From assembly GCA_018241725.1 (NCBI GenBank), contig JAFEDI010000112.1:1-41704 (forward strand): 41,704 nucleotides of DNA, read 5' to 3'. The notes under the pieces were generated by a model, which was given only the letters and a program-made list of their open reading frames with translations, was not told where the DNA came from and ran no database searches. The DNA comes from Pseudomonadota bacterium. Lineage in GTDB: Bacteria; Pseudomonadota; Gammaproteobacteria; Burkholderiales; Rhodocyclaceae. The first letter of the stretch is position 1; each line of letters starts with the position of its first letter. Shown here in pieces: positions 24,136-33,800 of the stretch. The translations under genes were made by a program, and so were the position numbers.

Positions 24136-24669
24136 TCAGGCGGTAAGCTGCGCAACAACGGCCGCCAAGTCAGGATGGATTTCGGTGCCCTCGGGCAGTG
24201 CCGGATCGGCCTTGGTCTTGCCCCCCTTTCCGGTCAGCACGAGGTAGGGCTTGCAGCCTACCGCGACGCCGGCCTGCAGGTCGCGCAAGCTGTCGCCGAC
24301 CACCGGCATGCCGGTCAGATCCACGTTGAAGCGCTCGGCGATCTGCACGAACATACCCGGTTTGGGCTTGCGGCACTCGCAGGTGGAGTCGGCTGGATGC
24401 GGACAAAAGAAGATTGCGTCCAGCCGGCCGCCGACCTGGGCCAGGGCCTTGGTCATCTTTTCGTTGATGGCGTTGAGGGTGTCCATGTCGAAGAGGCCGC
24501 GCCCGACCCCCGACTGGTTGGAGGCCACCACCACCCGCCAGCCCGCCTCGTTGAGGCGGGCAATGGCTTCCAGGGAACCGGGAATCGGCTTCCATTCCTC
24601 GGGTGACTTGATGAACTGGTCGGAGTCGAAATTGATGACGCCGTCCCGGTCGAGCACGATCAGCTTCAT
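24136..24669 (-). CDS. gmhB: D-glycero-beta-D-manno-heptose-1,7-bisphosphate 7-phosphatase
   Basis: 177 aa HAD-family phosphatase. It starts MKLIVLDRDGVIN (nucleophile D7, acid D9) and carries a zinc-binding loop FFCPHP, then CECRKPKPG, and the GDSLRDLQAG acid motif. The zinc loop is diagnostic of GmhB. It acts in ADP-heptose synthesis for lipopolysaccharide. It is 12 nt downstream of glyS and 13 nt upstream of plsC, the common betaproteobacterial order. Confidence 0.96.
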   Translation of the reverse strand: MKLIVLDRDGVINFDSDQFIKSPEEWKPIPGSLEAIARLNEAGWRVVVASNQSGVGRGLFDMDTLNAINEKMTKALAQVGGRLDAIFFCPHPADSTCECRKPKPGMFVQIAERFNVDLTGMPVVGDSLRDLQAGVAVGCKPYLVLTGKGGKTKADPALPEGTEIHPDLAAVVAQLTA

Positions 24670-24681
24670 GGACAGATTTCC

Positions 24682-26766
24682 TCAGGCGGACAGGCGGGAG
24701 ATGTCAGCCACCTGGTTCATCAGGCCGGCCAGCTGGTTCAGCAGGGCCAGGCGGTTCTGACGCACCAGCGGCTCCTCGGCCATCACCATCACCTCGTCGA
24801 AGAAGCGGTCCACCGCCGCACGCAGACCAGCGAGGACACGCAGCGCGTCGGTGTAGGCCTCGTTCTGGAAGTGGGAACGGGCCAGCGGCGCGACCTCGAC
24901 GATGGCGTGGAACAAGGCCTTTTCCGCCTCTTCCACCAGCAGCGCCACATCGGGTTCGCCAATCGCCCCCTCGGCCTTCTTGAGGATGTTGACGATCCGC
25001 TTGTTGGCTGCGGCCAATGCAGCCGCTTCCGGCAGTTGCTGGAAGGCCACGACGGCTTCGAGCTTGGGCACCACCAGATCGATGCGGGTCGGCTTGAGGG
25101 CCAGCACCGCGTCCACCACGTCCTGGGCATGGCCGGCGTCGCGCAGGGTGTTGCGCAGGCGCTCGAGGATGAAGTCGTACAGCGGGCCATCCACCTCAGT
25201 GGTCAGCACGCCGGGGGTGAAGGCAGCCACGGAAACCTTGATCAGCTCGGCCAAGTCGAGGGGCAGCGGCGCTTCCATCAGGATGCGCAACACGCCCAGG
25301 GCTGCACGGCGCAGGCCGAACGGGTCCTTGTCGCCGGTCGGGATCTGGCCGATGCCGAAGAAGCCGACCAGCGCATCGAGCTTGTCGGCCAGCGCCAGCG
25401 CACGGCCGATGTTGCTGTCGGGCAGCGCATCGCCGGCGAAGCGCGGGCGGTAATGCTGCTCGATAGCCTCGGCGACCACCGGCGCAGCACCTTCGGCCAG
25501 CGCGTAGTAGCGGCCCATGGTGCCTTGCAGCTCGGGGAACTCGCCGACCATGTCGGTCAGCAGGTCGGCCTTGGACAGCAGCGCGGCGCGGTTGGCCTGG
25601 TTCTCGTCGGCGCCGAGCAGGCCGGCGACCTTGCGGGCCACGGCGGACAGGCGCTCGACGCGGTCGCCGAGGGAGCCCAGCTTGTTGTGATAGACCACCG
25701 AGCCGAGCTTGACGACGCGCGGCGTGAGGCCGGCCTTGATGTCCTGCTCGAAGAAGAAACGCGCGTCGGACAGGCGCGGGCGCACCACGCGCTGGTTGCC
25801 GGCGATGATGTTGGTCGGGTCGGCCAGCTCCATGTTGGAGACGATCAGGAAGCGGTTGAGCAGCTTGCCGGTCTGGTCGAACAGCGGGAAGTACTTCTGG
25901 TTGGCGCGCATCGTGAGGATCAGGCATTCCTGCGGCACGGCCAGGAACTCGGCCTCGAACTCGCCGACGTAGACGGTCGGGTGTTCGACCAGCGCGCTCA
26001 CCTCGTCCAGCAGGTCGGCGTATTCGCCCAGCGTGGCATGCTGGCGGCCAGCTTCGGAAACCAGCTGCTTCTCGATGTTGGCGCGGCGCTCGGCGAAGTC
26101 GGGAATGATCTTCCCTTCGGCCAGCAGGGTCGGCTCATAGGCGTCGGCCGTGGCGATCTCGATGTCGCCCTTGCTCATGAAGCGGTGGCCGCGGGTCGTG
26201 CGGCCGGACTGGACGTCGAGCACCAACCCGGGCACCACGTCGGCACCGTGCAGCATGGTCAGCTTGTGGGCGGGACGCACGAAGGTGGCGTCGCCGTCGC
26301 CCCAGCGCATCACCTTGGGGATCGGCAACTGCTTCAGCGCATCCTGCACGATGCCGGCCAGCACGTCGGCCAGCTTGGCACCGGCCACGGTGGAGGTGTG
26401 GAACAACGCTTCGGCCTTGCCGTCCATGCGGCGCTCGAAGCTCACCACGGCGGACAGCGGAATGCCCTTGGCCTCCAGCTTCTTGGTCAGCGCCGGGGTC
26501 GGCTGGCCATCGGCGGTCAGCGCCACGGACACCGGCATGATCTTCTCGGTGACGTCCTTGGCGGCCGCCTCGGGCAGCACGTGGGCGATGCTCACCGCCA
26601 GCCGGCGCGGCGTGGCGAACCAGCGGAAAGCACCATCGGCCGCCACCAGGCCACGCGCGCGCAGGCCGGCGACGATGCCGTTGGAGAAGGCCTGACCGAG
26701 CTTGGGCAGGGCCTTGGGGGGGAGTTCTTCGGTCAGCAGTTCAACGAGCAGGGTCGCGCCGGTCAT
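24682..26766 (-). CDS. glyS: Glycyl-tRNA synthetase beta subunit
   Basis: 694 aa. It starts [20 protein letters not shown] and has beta-subunit motifs such as [21 protein letters not shown] and [19 protein letters not shown], with a C-terminal DALR anticodon-binding-like region. With GlyQ it forms the alpha2beta2 enzyme that charges tRNA-Gly. The ATG shares its A with the glyQ stop (TGATG), consistent with coupled, equal synthesis. Confidence 0.97.
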   Translation of the reverse strand: MTGATLLVELLTEELPPKALPKLGQAFSNGIVAGLRARGLVAADGAFRWFATPRRLAVSIAHVLPEAAAKDVTEKIMPVSVALTADGQPTPALTKKLEAKGIPLSAVVSFERRMDGKAEALFHTSTVAGAKLADVLAGIVQDALKQLPIPKVMRWGDGDATFVRPAHKLTMLHGADVVPGLVLDVQSGRTTRGHRFMSKGDIEIATADAYEPTLLAEGKIIPDFAERRANIEKQLVSEAGRQHATLGEYADLLDEVSALVEHPTVYVGEFEAEFLAVPQECLILTMRANQKYFPLFDQTGKLLNRFLIVSNMELADPTNIIAGNQRVVRPRLSDARFFFEQDIKAGLTPRVVKLGSVVYHNKLGSLGDRVERLSAVARKVAGLLGADENQANRAALLSKADLLTDMVGEFPELQGTMGRYYALAEGAAPVVAEAIEQHYRPRFAGDALPDSNIGRALALADKLDALVGFFGIGQIPTGDKDPFGLRRAALGVLRILMEAPLPLDLAELIKVSVAAFTPGVLTTEVDGPLYDFILERLRNTLRDAGHAQDVVDAVLALKPTRIDLVVPKLEAVVAFQQLPEAAALAAANKRIVNILKKAEGAIGEPDVALLVEEAEKALFHAIVEVAPLARSHFQNEAYTDALRVLAGLRAAVDRFFDEVMVMAEEPLVRQNRLALLNQLAGLMNQVADISRLSA

Positions 26767-27674
26767 CACGCGGCCTCCTTCTTCAGCATCGGGAAGCCGA
26801 GGGCTTCGCGGGAGTTGTAATAGGCCTGGGCCACTTCACGGGCCAGCGCACGCACGCGGCCGATATAGGCGGCGCGTTCGGTGACGGAGATCGCCCCACG
26901 GGCGTCGAGCAGATTGAAGGTGTGGGAGCACTTCATGACCATCTCGAAAGCCGGCAGCACCAGCGGCACGGCTAGCAGGCGCTTGGCCTCGCCCTCGTAC
27001 TCGCCGAACAGGCGGAACAGCCATTCCACGTTGGAGTGTTCGAAGTTGTAGGTGGACTGCTCCACCTCGTTCTGGTGATAGACATTGCCGTAGGTCACCG
27101 GCGTGCCGTCCGGGCCGATCGACCACACCAGGTCATAGACGTTCTCGACGCCCTGCAGGTACATGGCCAGACGCTCGAGGCCGTAGGTGATCTCGCCGAG
27201 CACCGGCTTGCAGGACAGGGAGCCGACTTCCTGGAAGTAGGTGAATTGGGTGACTTCCATGCCATCCAGCCAGACTTCCCACCCCAGGCCCCAGGCACCC
27301 AGCGTGGGCGATTCCCAGTCATCCTCGACGAAGCGGATGTCGTGGGCGTTGGGATCGATGCCCAGCGCACGCAGGCTGTCGATGTAGAGCTCCTGGATGT
27401 TGGCCGGCGACGGTTTGAGTACCACCTGGTACTGGTAGTAGTGCTGCAGGCGGTTGGGGTTCTCGCCGTAGCGGCCGTCCTTCGGGCGACGGGACGGCTG
27501 AACGTAGGCGGCATTCCAGTGTTCCGGGCCGATGGCACGCAGGAAGGTGGCGGTATGGAAGGTGCCGGCGCCGACCTCGATGTCGTAGGGCTGGAGCAGG
27601 GTACAGCCGTGCTCGGCCCAGAAGTTCGAGAGACGCAGGATGATCTGCTGGAAAGTCGGTTTTTGGACGGACAT
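26766..27674 (-). CDS. glyQ: Glycyl-tRNA synthetase alpha subunit
   Basis: 302 aa, class II aminoacyl-tRNA synthetase core. Conserved blocks: [55 protein letters not shown] and [20 protein letters not shown]. It forms the catalytic subunit of bacterial-type glycyl-tRNA synthetase. It is the first gene of the six-gene minus-strand run down to gloA. I looked for a glycine riboswitch or T-box in the upstream gap and saw none. Confidence 0.98.
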   Translation of the reverse strand: MSVQKPTFQQIILRLSNFWAEHGCTLLQPYDIEVGAGTFHTATFLRAIGPEHWNAAYVQPSRRPKDGRYGENPNRLQHYYQYQVVLKPSPANIQELYIDSLRALGIDPNAHDIRFVEDDWESPTLGAWGLGWEVWLDGMEVTQFTYFQEVGSLSCKPVLGEITYGLERLAMYLQGVENVYDLVWSIGPDGTPVTYGNVYHQNEVEQSTYNFEHSNVEWLFRLFGEYEGEAKRLLAVPLVLPAFEMVMKCSHTFNLLDARGAISVTERAAYIGRVRALAREVAQAYYNSREALGFPMLKKEAA

Positions 27675-27803
27675 GGGCGCTCCGCGGCGGACAGCCGCGC
27701 GAATTTGGGCAAAACGCGGATTTTACTGGGTTTCTGCGTACAGGGGAGTACTGACGCTTGGAAGCCGACCCGCCTCCCGATCAGCTGGCAACATGGATTT
27801 CTG

Positions 27804-27831
27804 TCAAGAAATGAGACATATCGGCCGTAAA
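27804..27831 (+). promoter_or_regulatory. Candidate sigma-28 promoter of the MCP gene
   Basis: TCAAGAAA (27804-27811) and GCCGTAAA (27824-27831), 12 nt apart. Both resemble FliA boxes (TCAAG-type -35; GCCGATAA-type -10 with two changes). MCP genes are classical FliA targets. Start of transcription would fall near 27838. Confidence 0.45.
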
Positions 27832-27859
27832 TAAGCAAACATACATACAACATCGGTCA

Positions 27860-27901
27860 GCCGGTATCCCAACAAACCGGCGGCACCCTGAGCAAATCAG
27901 G
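27860..27901 (+). promoter_or_regulatory. Two hairpins in the MCP leader
   Basis: GCCGGT/ACCGGC (27860-27865 and 27876-27881) and CCTGA/TCAGG (27887-27891 and 27897-27901). The second ends 4 nt before the GAGGAG ribosome binding site. They could modulate translation. They do not match a c-di-GMP riboswitch pattern that I can recognise. Confidence 0.35.
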
Positions 27902-27920
27902 TTTGAGGAGAGGATCCATC

Positions 27921-29546
27921 ATGAAACTGGAAAGCCTGCGCGTATCCACGCGCATGCGGCTACTCGTCGCGCTTACCCTGCTCGGCCTGGTCGCCCTGTG
28001 CGCCGTGAGCCTGGCCCATCTGCACAGCAGCATGATGGACGACCGCAAATTGCAGACCCAATACCTTGTGGAAAGTGGTCTGGGCGTCGTCGACCATTAT
28101 CACAAGCTCTCCCAAGCCGGCACCCTCAGCGAAGCCGACGCGCAAAAGGCAGCCAAAGACGCCCTACGCAATGTCCGCTATGCCGGCAACAACTACCTGT
28201 TCATCGTCGACAACCGCAGCCACTACGTGATGCTCCCCCCCAAGCCGGAGCGGGAAGGCACCGATGCCAGCGGCCAGAAGGATACCAATGGCAAGACAAT
28301 GATCACGGAGATGGTCAGGGTCGCCGCAGCGGGCGGTGGCTTTGTGGATTACTGGTATCCGAAGGCCGGCGAGACCACGCCGCAACCGAAGCTGTCCTAC
28401 GCAGCCCCGTTTGCCCCGTGGGGCTGGGTGCTGGGTACCGGCATCTATGTGGATGATGTGGACAGCCAGTTCCGCTCCATCGCCGGCCTGCTCGGCAGCA
28501 TCTCGCTCGGTCTGCTGGCCTTGCTCGGCATCGTCGGCTGGCGGGTCAGCACCAGCGTCACCAGCCAGCTCGGCGGCGAACCAACCGAAGCCACAGCAGT
28601 GATGCAACGCGCCGCCTACGGTGACTTGACCGCCAACCTTGGAACAGTTCAGAGCGGCAGCATGCTCGGCGCCCTCGACACCATGGTCAGCGCTCTGCGC
28701 AGCATGATGGGTGAGATCAACAGCGGCGCCAACCAGCTCGTGCATAACGCCGACCACATCAGCCGCGTGTCAAGCGAGGTTGCCGAAGCCGCCGAACGGC
28801 AGTCTGACGCCACCACGTCAATGGCCGCCGCGATGGAAGAGCTGACCGTCAGCTCCAGCCACATTTCGGCCAGTGCGCTTGAAACCGAAGAGAACTCCCA
28901 GGAGGCGATGCGCCTGGCTGCCGAAGGCAGCCAGCGGGTGGACCAGGCAGCCGGTGCGATCCGCAAGATGTCAGAAACCGTCACCAGCGCCTCCGGCCGG
29001 ATCCTGGCCCTGGAAGAGCGCATCGGACAGGTCTCGTCGATCGCCAACGTCATCAAGGAAATCGCCGGCCAGACCAACCTGCTGGCCCTCAACGCGGCCA
29101 TCGAAGCTGCCCGCGCAGGCGAGCAGGGGCGCGGCTTTGCAGTGGTCGCCGACGAGGTGCGCAAGCTGGCCGAACGGACCTCCTCGGCCACCACCGAGAT
29201 CGAGCAGATGATCGCCGGTATCCAGAGCGACACCAGCAGCGCCGTCGAGGCGATGAACGCCGCGCTGCCCGAAGTGGATCAGGGCGTCGCGCTGGCCGCA
29301 TCTGCTGCCGAAGCCCTGCACGCCATCGAGAGCGGCGCCCGCCAGACCCTCGAACGGGTCCGCGAGATCGCCGACGCGACGCGGGAACAGAGTGCCGCCA
29401 GCACCTCCATCGCCCAGCGCGTTGAGGAGATATCAACGATGGTGGAGAGCACGACGGAGAACATCCGCGGCGCTGCTGATGCAGCTGTCGGCTTGGAGAA
29501 GATTGCGTTCAGCCTGAAAGATCAGATCGGCCGTTTCCGCGTCTGA
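27921..29546 (+). CDS. Methyl-accepting chemotaxis protein with single Cache sensor
   Basis: 541 aa. Membrane helix 1 (about 13-33), a periplasmic sCache_2-type domain (about 40-185, with [21 protein letters not shown] and [16 protein letters not shown]), helix 2 (about 190-212), then the cytoplasmic coiled coil with the conserved hairpin tip ([20 protein letters not shown], then [18 protein letters not shown]). sCache_2 domains often bind small organic acids; the ligand here is unknown. There is no C-terminal CheR-tethering pentapeptide. I chose the ATG at 27921 because GAGGAGAGG precedes it; a TTG at 27903 is in frame. It is transcribed divergently from glyQ and ends at a strong terminator. 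Confidence 0.95.
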   Translation: MKLESLRVSTRMRLLVALTLLGLVALCAVSLAHLHSSMMDDRKLQTQYLVESGLGVVDHYHKLSQAGTLSEADAQKAAKDALRNVRYAGNNYLFIVDNRSHYVMLPPKPEREGTDASGQKDTNGKTMITEMVRVAAAGGGFVDYWYPKAGETTPQPKLSYAAPFAPWGWVLGTGIYVDDVDSQFRSIAGLLGSISLGLLALLGIVGWRVSTSVTSQLGGEPTEATAVMQRAAYGDLTANLGTVQSGSMLGALDTMVSALRSMMGEINSGANQLVHNADHISRVSSEVAEAAERQSDATTSMAAAMEELTVSSSHISASALETEENSQEAMRLAAEGSQRVDQAAGAIRKMSETVTSASGRILALEERIGQVSSIANVIKEIAGQTNLLALNAAIEAARAGEQGRGFAVVADEVRKLAERTSSATTEIEQMIAGIQSDTSSAVEAMNAALPEVDQGVALAASAAEALHAIESGARQTLERVREIADATREQSAASTSIAQRVEEISTMVESTTENIRGAADAAVGLEKIAFSLKDQIGRFRV

Positions 29547-29568
29547 ACGGAACGGAAGCACGGCAGAC

Positions 29569-29604
29569 AACACGGGTGCGAACTCATTCGCTCCCGTGTT
29601 CTTT
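29569..29604 (+). terminator. Terminator after the MCP gene, overlapping the ATPase 3' end
   Basis: AACACGGG (29569-29576) pairs with CCCGTGTT (29593-29600); inside it GCGAA pairs with TTCGC around a CTCA loop, so the stem is 13 bp with one mismatch. CTTTTG follows. The ATPase stop codon on the other strand (29584-29586) lies in the loop. Confidence 0.8.
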
Positions 29605-32271
29605 TGCGAACCCTTTTTCCAGGCCGACAACGAGGGCAATCAGCACCGCGGCGGCGGCAATCTCTGCCCACGCAGCGACTGGGGGTGGCGCAGATGCGAA
29701 GACCCGATTCATCGCTGGCAGCCACGTGAATAGTCCCTGCAGGGCCACCATCACAGCGATCCCTGCCCAGAACCAGAGGTTGGAAAACCATCCGCAGCGC
29801 CAGAACGGACCGCGCAGGTTGCGGCAGTTGAAGAGATAGGCGATCTCCCCGGCTACGAATACATTGACCGCCACCGTGCGCGCCTCCTCCAGCGTCGCCC
29901 CGAGGCCCCGCCAGCGCAGGAACAGGCCGAAGGACGCCATCAGCAGCAAGGCCCCGACAAGCACGATGCGCCGCACCAGCAGGCGATCGACGATGGGCGT
30001 GCCGGGCGGGCGTGGCGGGCGCCCCATCACATCGCCCTGGATCGGCTCGAAGGCCAGCGCCAAGCCCAGCAAAACGGCAGTGGTCATGTTGATCCACAGG
30101 ATCTGCAGCGGCGTGATCGGCAGTGTCACGCCTGCCAGCACCGCAAAGAGGATCACCAGGCCCTCGCCGAAATTGGTCGGCAGCGTCCAGATGATGAACT
30201 TCACCAGGTTGTCGTAGACGCCGCGGCCCTCCTCGACCGCGGCCTCGATGCTGGCGAAGTTGTCGTCGGTGAGGACCATCGCGGCGGCCTCCTTGGCGAC
30301 CTCGGTTCCCCCCCCGCCCATCGCCACACCGATATCGGCAGCCTTCAGGGCCGGCGCGTCGTTCACCCCGTCGCCGGTCATCGCCACGACCTCGCCGTTG
30401 GCCTGCAGGGCCCGCACCAGGCGCAGCTTCTGCTCGGGCTCGACGCGGGCGAAAACATGGACGTCGCGCACCACGCCGCGCAGCCCGTCCGCATCGAGCC
30501 GGGCGAGTTCGCGGCCGGTCAGGGCCCGCGCCCCCTCCTCTACCAGGCCCAACTGGCGGGCGATCGCCAGCGCCGTCACCGCGTGGTCGCCGGTGATCAT
30601 CTTGACCGTGATGCCGGCCCGGTGACACGCGCGGATGGCGCCGATAGCCGCCTGACGGGGCGGATCGAGCATGGCTTGCAGGCCGAGGAAGCACAGGCCG
30701 TCGGCCAGCGCGGTCTCGTCCAGCGTTTCCGCCGCAGTCGACAAACAGGCGAAGGCCAGCACCCGCAGCCCTTCGGTCGCCATGCCACGCGCCACCTCAT
30801 GGACGGCCTGCGCGTCGAGCGGAACCATGCCGCCGTCGCTGTCACGCATGTTCGTGCAGCGGCGCAGCACAACCTCCGGCGCCCCTTTCAGCATGACAAC
30901 GCAGCCTCCGTCACTGCGGTGCAGCGTAGCCATGAACTGGCGCGCCGAATCGAAGGCGATCTCGTCCAGCCGGGGCATTGCCGTGCCCAGCGCCTCCTCG
31001 TCGAAGCCAGCCTTGCGGGCCGCAACCAATAGCGCCGCTTCGGTGGGATCGCCGGTGATCTGCCAGTCGCCGCCCTCTTCTTCGCGCAGGCCCGCGTCGT
31101 TGCACAGCACACCAGCCAGCAGGAGTTCACGCAAGGCGGCTGGCGGCTCGGCCAGTCCTGTACCGTTGGCACTCACCGCGCCCCGCGGTGAATAACCGTC
31201 CCCGCTGAAGTCATACCGCTGGCTGCCGGCAAAGGCAGCGCGCACGGTCATCTGGTTTTCGGTGAGGGTACCGGTCTTGTCGGAGCAGATCACCGTCGTG
31301 CTGCCAAGGGTTTCCACCGCCGGCAGGCGGCGGATGATCGCCCGGCGGCGGGCCATGCGCGCCACGCCGATGGCCAGGGTCACCGTCACGGCAGCCGGAA
31401 GGCCTTCAGGAATCGCACCGACCGCCAGCGCCACGGCGGCCATCAGCATGTCCAGCCAGGGCTCTCCGCGCAGGCTGCCGACCACGAAACCCAGTGCCGC
31501 CAGCGCCAGAATCAGTACCAGCAGCGCATTGGAAAAACGTGCCATCGCCCGGGTCAGTGGCGTAGCCAGCGTGTCGGCCTGCTCCAGCATGTCGGCGATG
31601 CGCCCGGTCTCGGTGCCGCGGCCGGTGGCCACCACCAGCCCGGCCGCCTGACCGGCAACAACCAGCGTCCCGGCGAAGGCCATGCAGCTCCGCTCGGCCA
31701 GGCCACTGTCCGCTGGCACTGGCTCGACGCCCTTTCCCACTGCCGTGGACTCGCCGGTGAGGGTGGCCTCGGTGATCTGCAGTGCACGGGTGTCGAACAG
31801 ACGCAGGTCGGCCGGCACCTTGTCGCCCGCAGCCAGCCACACCACGTCGCCCGGCACCAGTTCGACAGCCGGCAGGCGCCTACGCTGGCCGGCCCGCAGC
31901 ACCGTCACTTCGCTGGCGACGCTTCGGGCCAGAGCCGCCAGCGCGTCCTCGGCGCGCCCTTCCTGGATGAAGCCGATCAGCGCATTGACCAGCACCACGC
32001 CGAAGATGACACCGGCGTCGGCCCATTCGTGCAGGAAGGCGGCGATCGCCCCGCTGGCGAGCAGGATGTAGATCAGCGGTTGATGGAATTGCAGCGCGAA
32101 GCGCAGCACCGCCCCGCGCCCCGGCCGGGAGTCGATGCGGTTAGGGCCGTGGATGCCCAGACGCTCAGCAGCGACCTCCTCGGTCAGCCCATCAAGCGGG
32201 CTCGACTGGAAGGTCGCGAAGGCCTCCTGATGGGAGCGGGCATGCCAGCCCGGCGGATCGACAGGCGTCAT
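29584..32271 (-). CDS. P2-type (P-type IIA-like) cation-transporting ATPase
   Basis: 895 aa. N-terminal cation-ATPase domain, the TGES dephosphorylation loop, phosphorylation site D331 in DKTGTLTENQM, MLKGAPEVVL in the nucleotide domain and the TGDGVNDAPALK hinge. About ten membrane helices. M4 has PEGLP and M5 has NFGEG, as in Ca2+ pumps. In M6 the sequence is N728-M-T-T731-A732, so the Asp used by SERCA-type and Na,K pumps for ion binding is an alanine. Ion specificity is therefore open; I would not call it a calcium pump from sequence alone. It follows the TrpB2 gene on the same strand with a 42-nt gap holding a hairpin. Confidence 0.92.
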   Translation of the reverse strand: MTPVDPPGWHARSHQEAFATFQSSPLDGLTEEVAAERLGIHGPNRIDSRPGRGAVLRFALQFHQPLIYILLASGAIAAFLHEWADAGVIFGVVLVNALIGFIQEGRAEDALAALARSVASEVTVLRAGQRRRLPAVELVPGDVVWLAAGDKVPADLRLFDTRALQITEATLTGESTAVGKGVEPVPADSGLAERSCMAFAGTLVVAGQAAGLVVATGRGTETGRIADMLEQADTLATPLTRAMARFSNALLVLILALAALGFVVGSLRGEPWLDMLMAAVALAVGAIPEGLPAAVTVTLAIGVARMARRRAIIRRLPAVETLGSTTVICSDKTGTLTENQMTVRAAFAGSQRYDFSGDGYSPRGAVSANGTGLAEPPAALRELLLAGVLCNDAGLREEEGGDWQITGDPTEAALLVAARKAGFDEEALGTAMPRLDEIAFDSARQFMATLHRSDGGCVVMLKGAPEVVLRRCTNMRDSDGGMVPLDAQAVHEVARGMATEGLRVLAFACLSTAAETLDETALADGLCFLGLQAMLDPPRQAAIGAIRACHRAGITVKMITGDHAVTALAIARQLGLVEEGARALTGRELARLDADGLRGVVRDVHVFARVEPEQKLRLVRALQANGEVVAMTGDGVNDAPALKAADIGVAMGGGGTEVAKEAAAMVLTDDNFASIEAAVEEGRGVYDNLVKFIIWTLPTNFGEGLVILFAVLAGVTLPITPLQILWINMTTAVLLGLALAFEPIQGDVMGRPPRPPGTPIVDRLLVRRIVLVGALLLMASFGLFLRWRGLGATLEEARTVAVNVFVAGEIAYLFNCRNLRGPFWRCGWFSNLWFWAGIAVMVALQGLFTWLPAMNRVFASAPPPVAAWAEIAAAAVLIALVVGLEKGFAKEHGSE

Positions 32272-32280
32272 AGCGGTGGA

Positions 32281-32305
32281 GCCGGACGGACGAAGCCCGT
32301 CCGGC
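32281..32305. repeat. 9-bp hairpin between the TrpB2 and ATPase genes
   Basis: GCCGGACGG (32281-32289) and CCGTCCGGC (32297-32305) are exact reverse complements with a 7-nt loop. No T run follows on either strand, so it is more likely an mRNA-stability or partial attenuation element than a full terminator. Confidence 0.5.
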
Positions 32306-32313
32306 TAGCCGGA

Positions 32314-33684
32314 TCAGTCGACCTTGGGCAGGCCCGACAGGGCCATCGCCAGTTCCTTCTCGTCGTAGTCCTGGTCCACCAGCTTGCCCGACAGGTAATT
32401 TGTGTAGGCGCTCATGTCGAAATGGCCGTGGCCGGACAGGCAGAACAGGATGGTCTCGCTCTTGCCCTCGGCCTTGCAGCGCAGGGCCTCATCGATGGCC
32501 GCACGCACTGCGTGGTTGGACTCCGGCGCCGGCACGATACCCTCGCTACGGGCGAACATCACGCCAGCCTCGAAACAGGCGGTCTGGTGATAGTTGCGCG
32601 CTTCGATCAGGCCCAGCTCCTTCACGTGGCTGACCAGCGGCGCCATGCCGTGGTAGCGCAGGCCGCCGGCGTGCAAGCCCGGCGGCGTGAATTCGCTGCC
32701 CAACGTGTGCATCTTGACCAGCGGCGTCATACGGCCCGTATCGCCGAAATCGTAGGCGTACTGGCCGCGGCTGAGGGACGGACAGGCCGACGGCTCCACC
32801 GCGACGATGCGCCGCTTCCTGGCGTTGGCGCCGCCGCGTAGTTGCAGACCGATGAAGGGAAAGGCGATGCCGGCGAAGTTGGAGCCGCCGCCGGTACAGC
32901 CGATCACCACGTCCGGATCGTCGCCAGCCATTTCCAGCTGGGTGATCGCTTCTTCGCCGACGATGGTCTGGTGCAGCAGCACGTGATTGAGCACTGAGCC
33001 GAGGGCGTATTTGGTGTCCTCGTTCTTGGCCGCAACTTCAACCGCTTCCGAGATGGCGATACCGAGGGAACCGATATGGTCCGGGTACTGGGCCAGCACT
33101 GCGCGCCCGTACTCGGTCTCGTTGGACGGCGAGGCCACGCAGCGGCCGCCCCAGGTTTCCATCAGGGCCCGGCGGTAGGGCTTCTGGTCGTAGGACACGC
33201 GCACCTGGAAGATCGTCACGTCCAGGCCGAACAGGCCGCCGGCGTAGGACAGGGACGAACCCCACTGCCCCGCGCCGGTTTCGGTGGTCAGCCGCTTCAC
33301 CCCTTCCTGGGCGTTGTACCAGGCCTGGGGCACTGCGGAGTTAGGCTTGTGGCTGCCGGCCGGCGACACGCCTTCATACTTGTAGTAGATCCTGGCTGGC
33401 GTATCGAGCAGCTTTTCGAGGCGGCGGGCGCGGAACAGCGGGCTCGGCCGCCACTGGCACAGCACGTCGCGAACCGGCTCGGGAATGTCGATCCAGCGTT
33501 CGGTAGACATTTCCTGCTCGATGATCGCGTTCGGGAACAGGGGCGCCAGGTCGGACGGACCGAGGGGCTGCAGGGTGCCGGGATGCAGCGGCGGCGGCAG
33601 GGGCACCGGCAGGTCGGCGGCAATGTTGTACCAGGACTTGGGCATGCGGCTTTCGTCGAGCTGGTACTTGATCCTATCGGTCAT
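32314..33684 (-). CDS. TrpB-like PLP-dependent enzyme (TrpB2 type)
   Basis: 456 aa, longer than canonical TrpB (about 400). Features of the TrpB2 group: an N-terminal extension ([20 protein letters not shown]), the Schiff-base lysine K113 in [10 protein letters not shown], the [11 protein letters not shown] phosphate loop and a C-terminal [13 protein letters not shown]. TrpB2 can make tryptophan from indole and serine, without the TrpA channel in many cases. No trpA lies next to it here, so it may be an indole-salvage enzyme or have another beta-replacement role. AGGAAG precedes the ATG. It is upstream of the ATPase on the same strand. Confidence 0.93.
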   Translation of the reverse strand: MTDRIKYQLDESRMPKSWYNIAADLPVPLPPPLHPGTLQPLGPSDLAPLFPNAIIEQEMSTERWIDIPEPVRDVLCQWRPSPLFRARRLEKLLDTPARIYYKYEGVSPAGSHKPNSAVPQAWYNAQEGVKRLTTETGAGQWGSSLSYAGGLFGLDVTIFQVRVSYDQKPYRRALMETWGGRCVASPSNETEYGRAVLAQYPDHIGSLGIAISEAVEVAAKNEDTKYALGSVLNHVLLHQTIVGEEAITQLEMAGDDPDVVIGCTGGGSNFAGIAFPFIGLQLRGGANARKRRIVAVEPSACPSLSRGQYAYDFGDTGRMTPLVKMHTLGSEFTPPGLHAGGLRYHGMAPLVSHVKELGLIEARNYHQTACFEAGVMFARSEGIVPAPESNHAVRAAIDEALRCKAEGKSETILFCLSGHGHFDMSAYTNYLSGKLVDQDYDEKELAMALSGLPKVD

Positions 33685-33726
33685 GGCGAGATCTTCCTTG
33701 TGTTGGTCTTGTTATCGAACGGAATG

Positions 33727-33750
33727 GCCCGCCTCCTCTCGGTGGCGGGC
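33727..33750 (-). terminator. Hairpin between lnt and the TrpB2 gene
   Basis: GCCCGCC (33727-33733) / GGCGGGC (33744-33750), a 7-bp stem with a 10-nt loop. It lies 51 nt past the lnt stop and just upstream of the TrpB2 start. There is no T run, so termination would be weak or Rho-assisted. Confidence 0.4.
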
Positions 33751-33800
33751 TGCAGCGCACTGCATTGAAACTGGATAATCCGGATGATAACCCGACGAAC

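Noticed and set aside
24871-26820. 649-codon plus-strand open frame opposite glyS
   Set aside because: It is the antisense of a highly conserved gene in GC-rich DNA, is rich in Gly/Gln/His/Val, and has no family features or ribosome binding site.
27675-27803. Glycine riboswitch or T-box upstream of glyQ
   Set aside because: No tandem aptamer or T-box sequence is visible in this short gap.
27841-27920. c-di-GMP riboswitch in the MCP leader
   Set aside because: There are two hairpins, but I cannot find the conserved GEMM core bases or tetraloop-receptor pattern.
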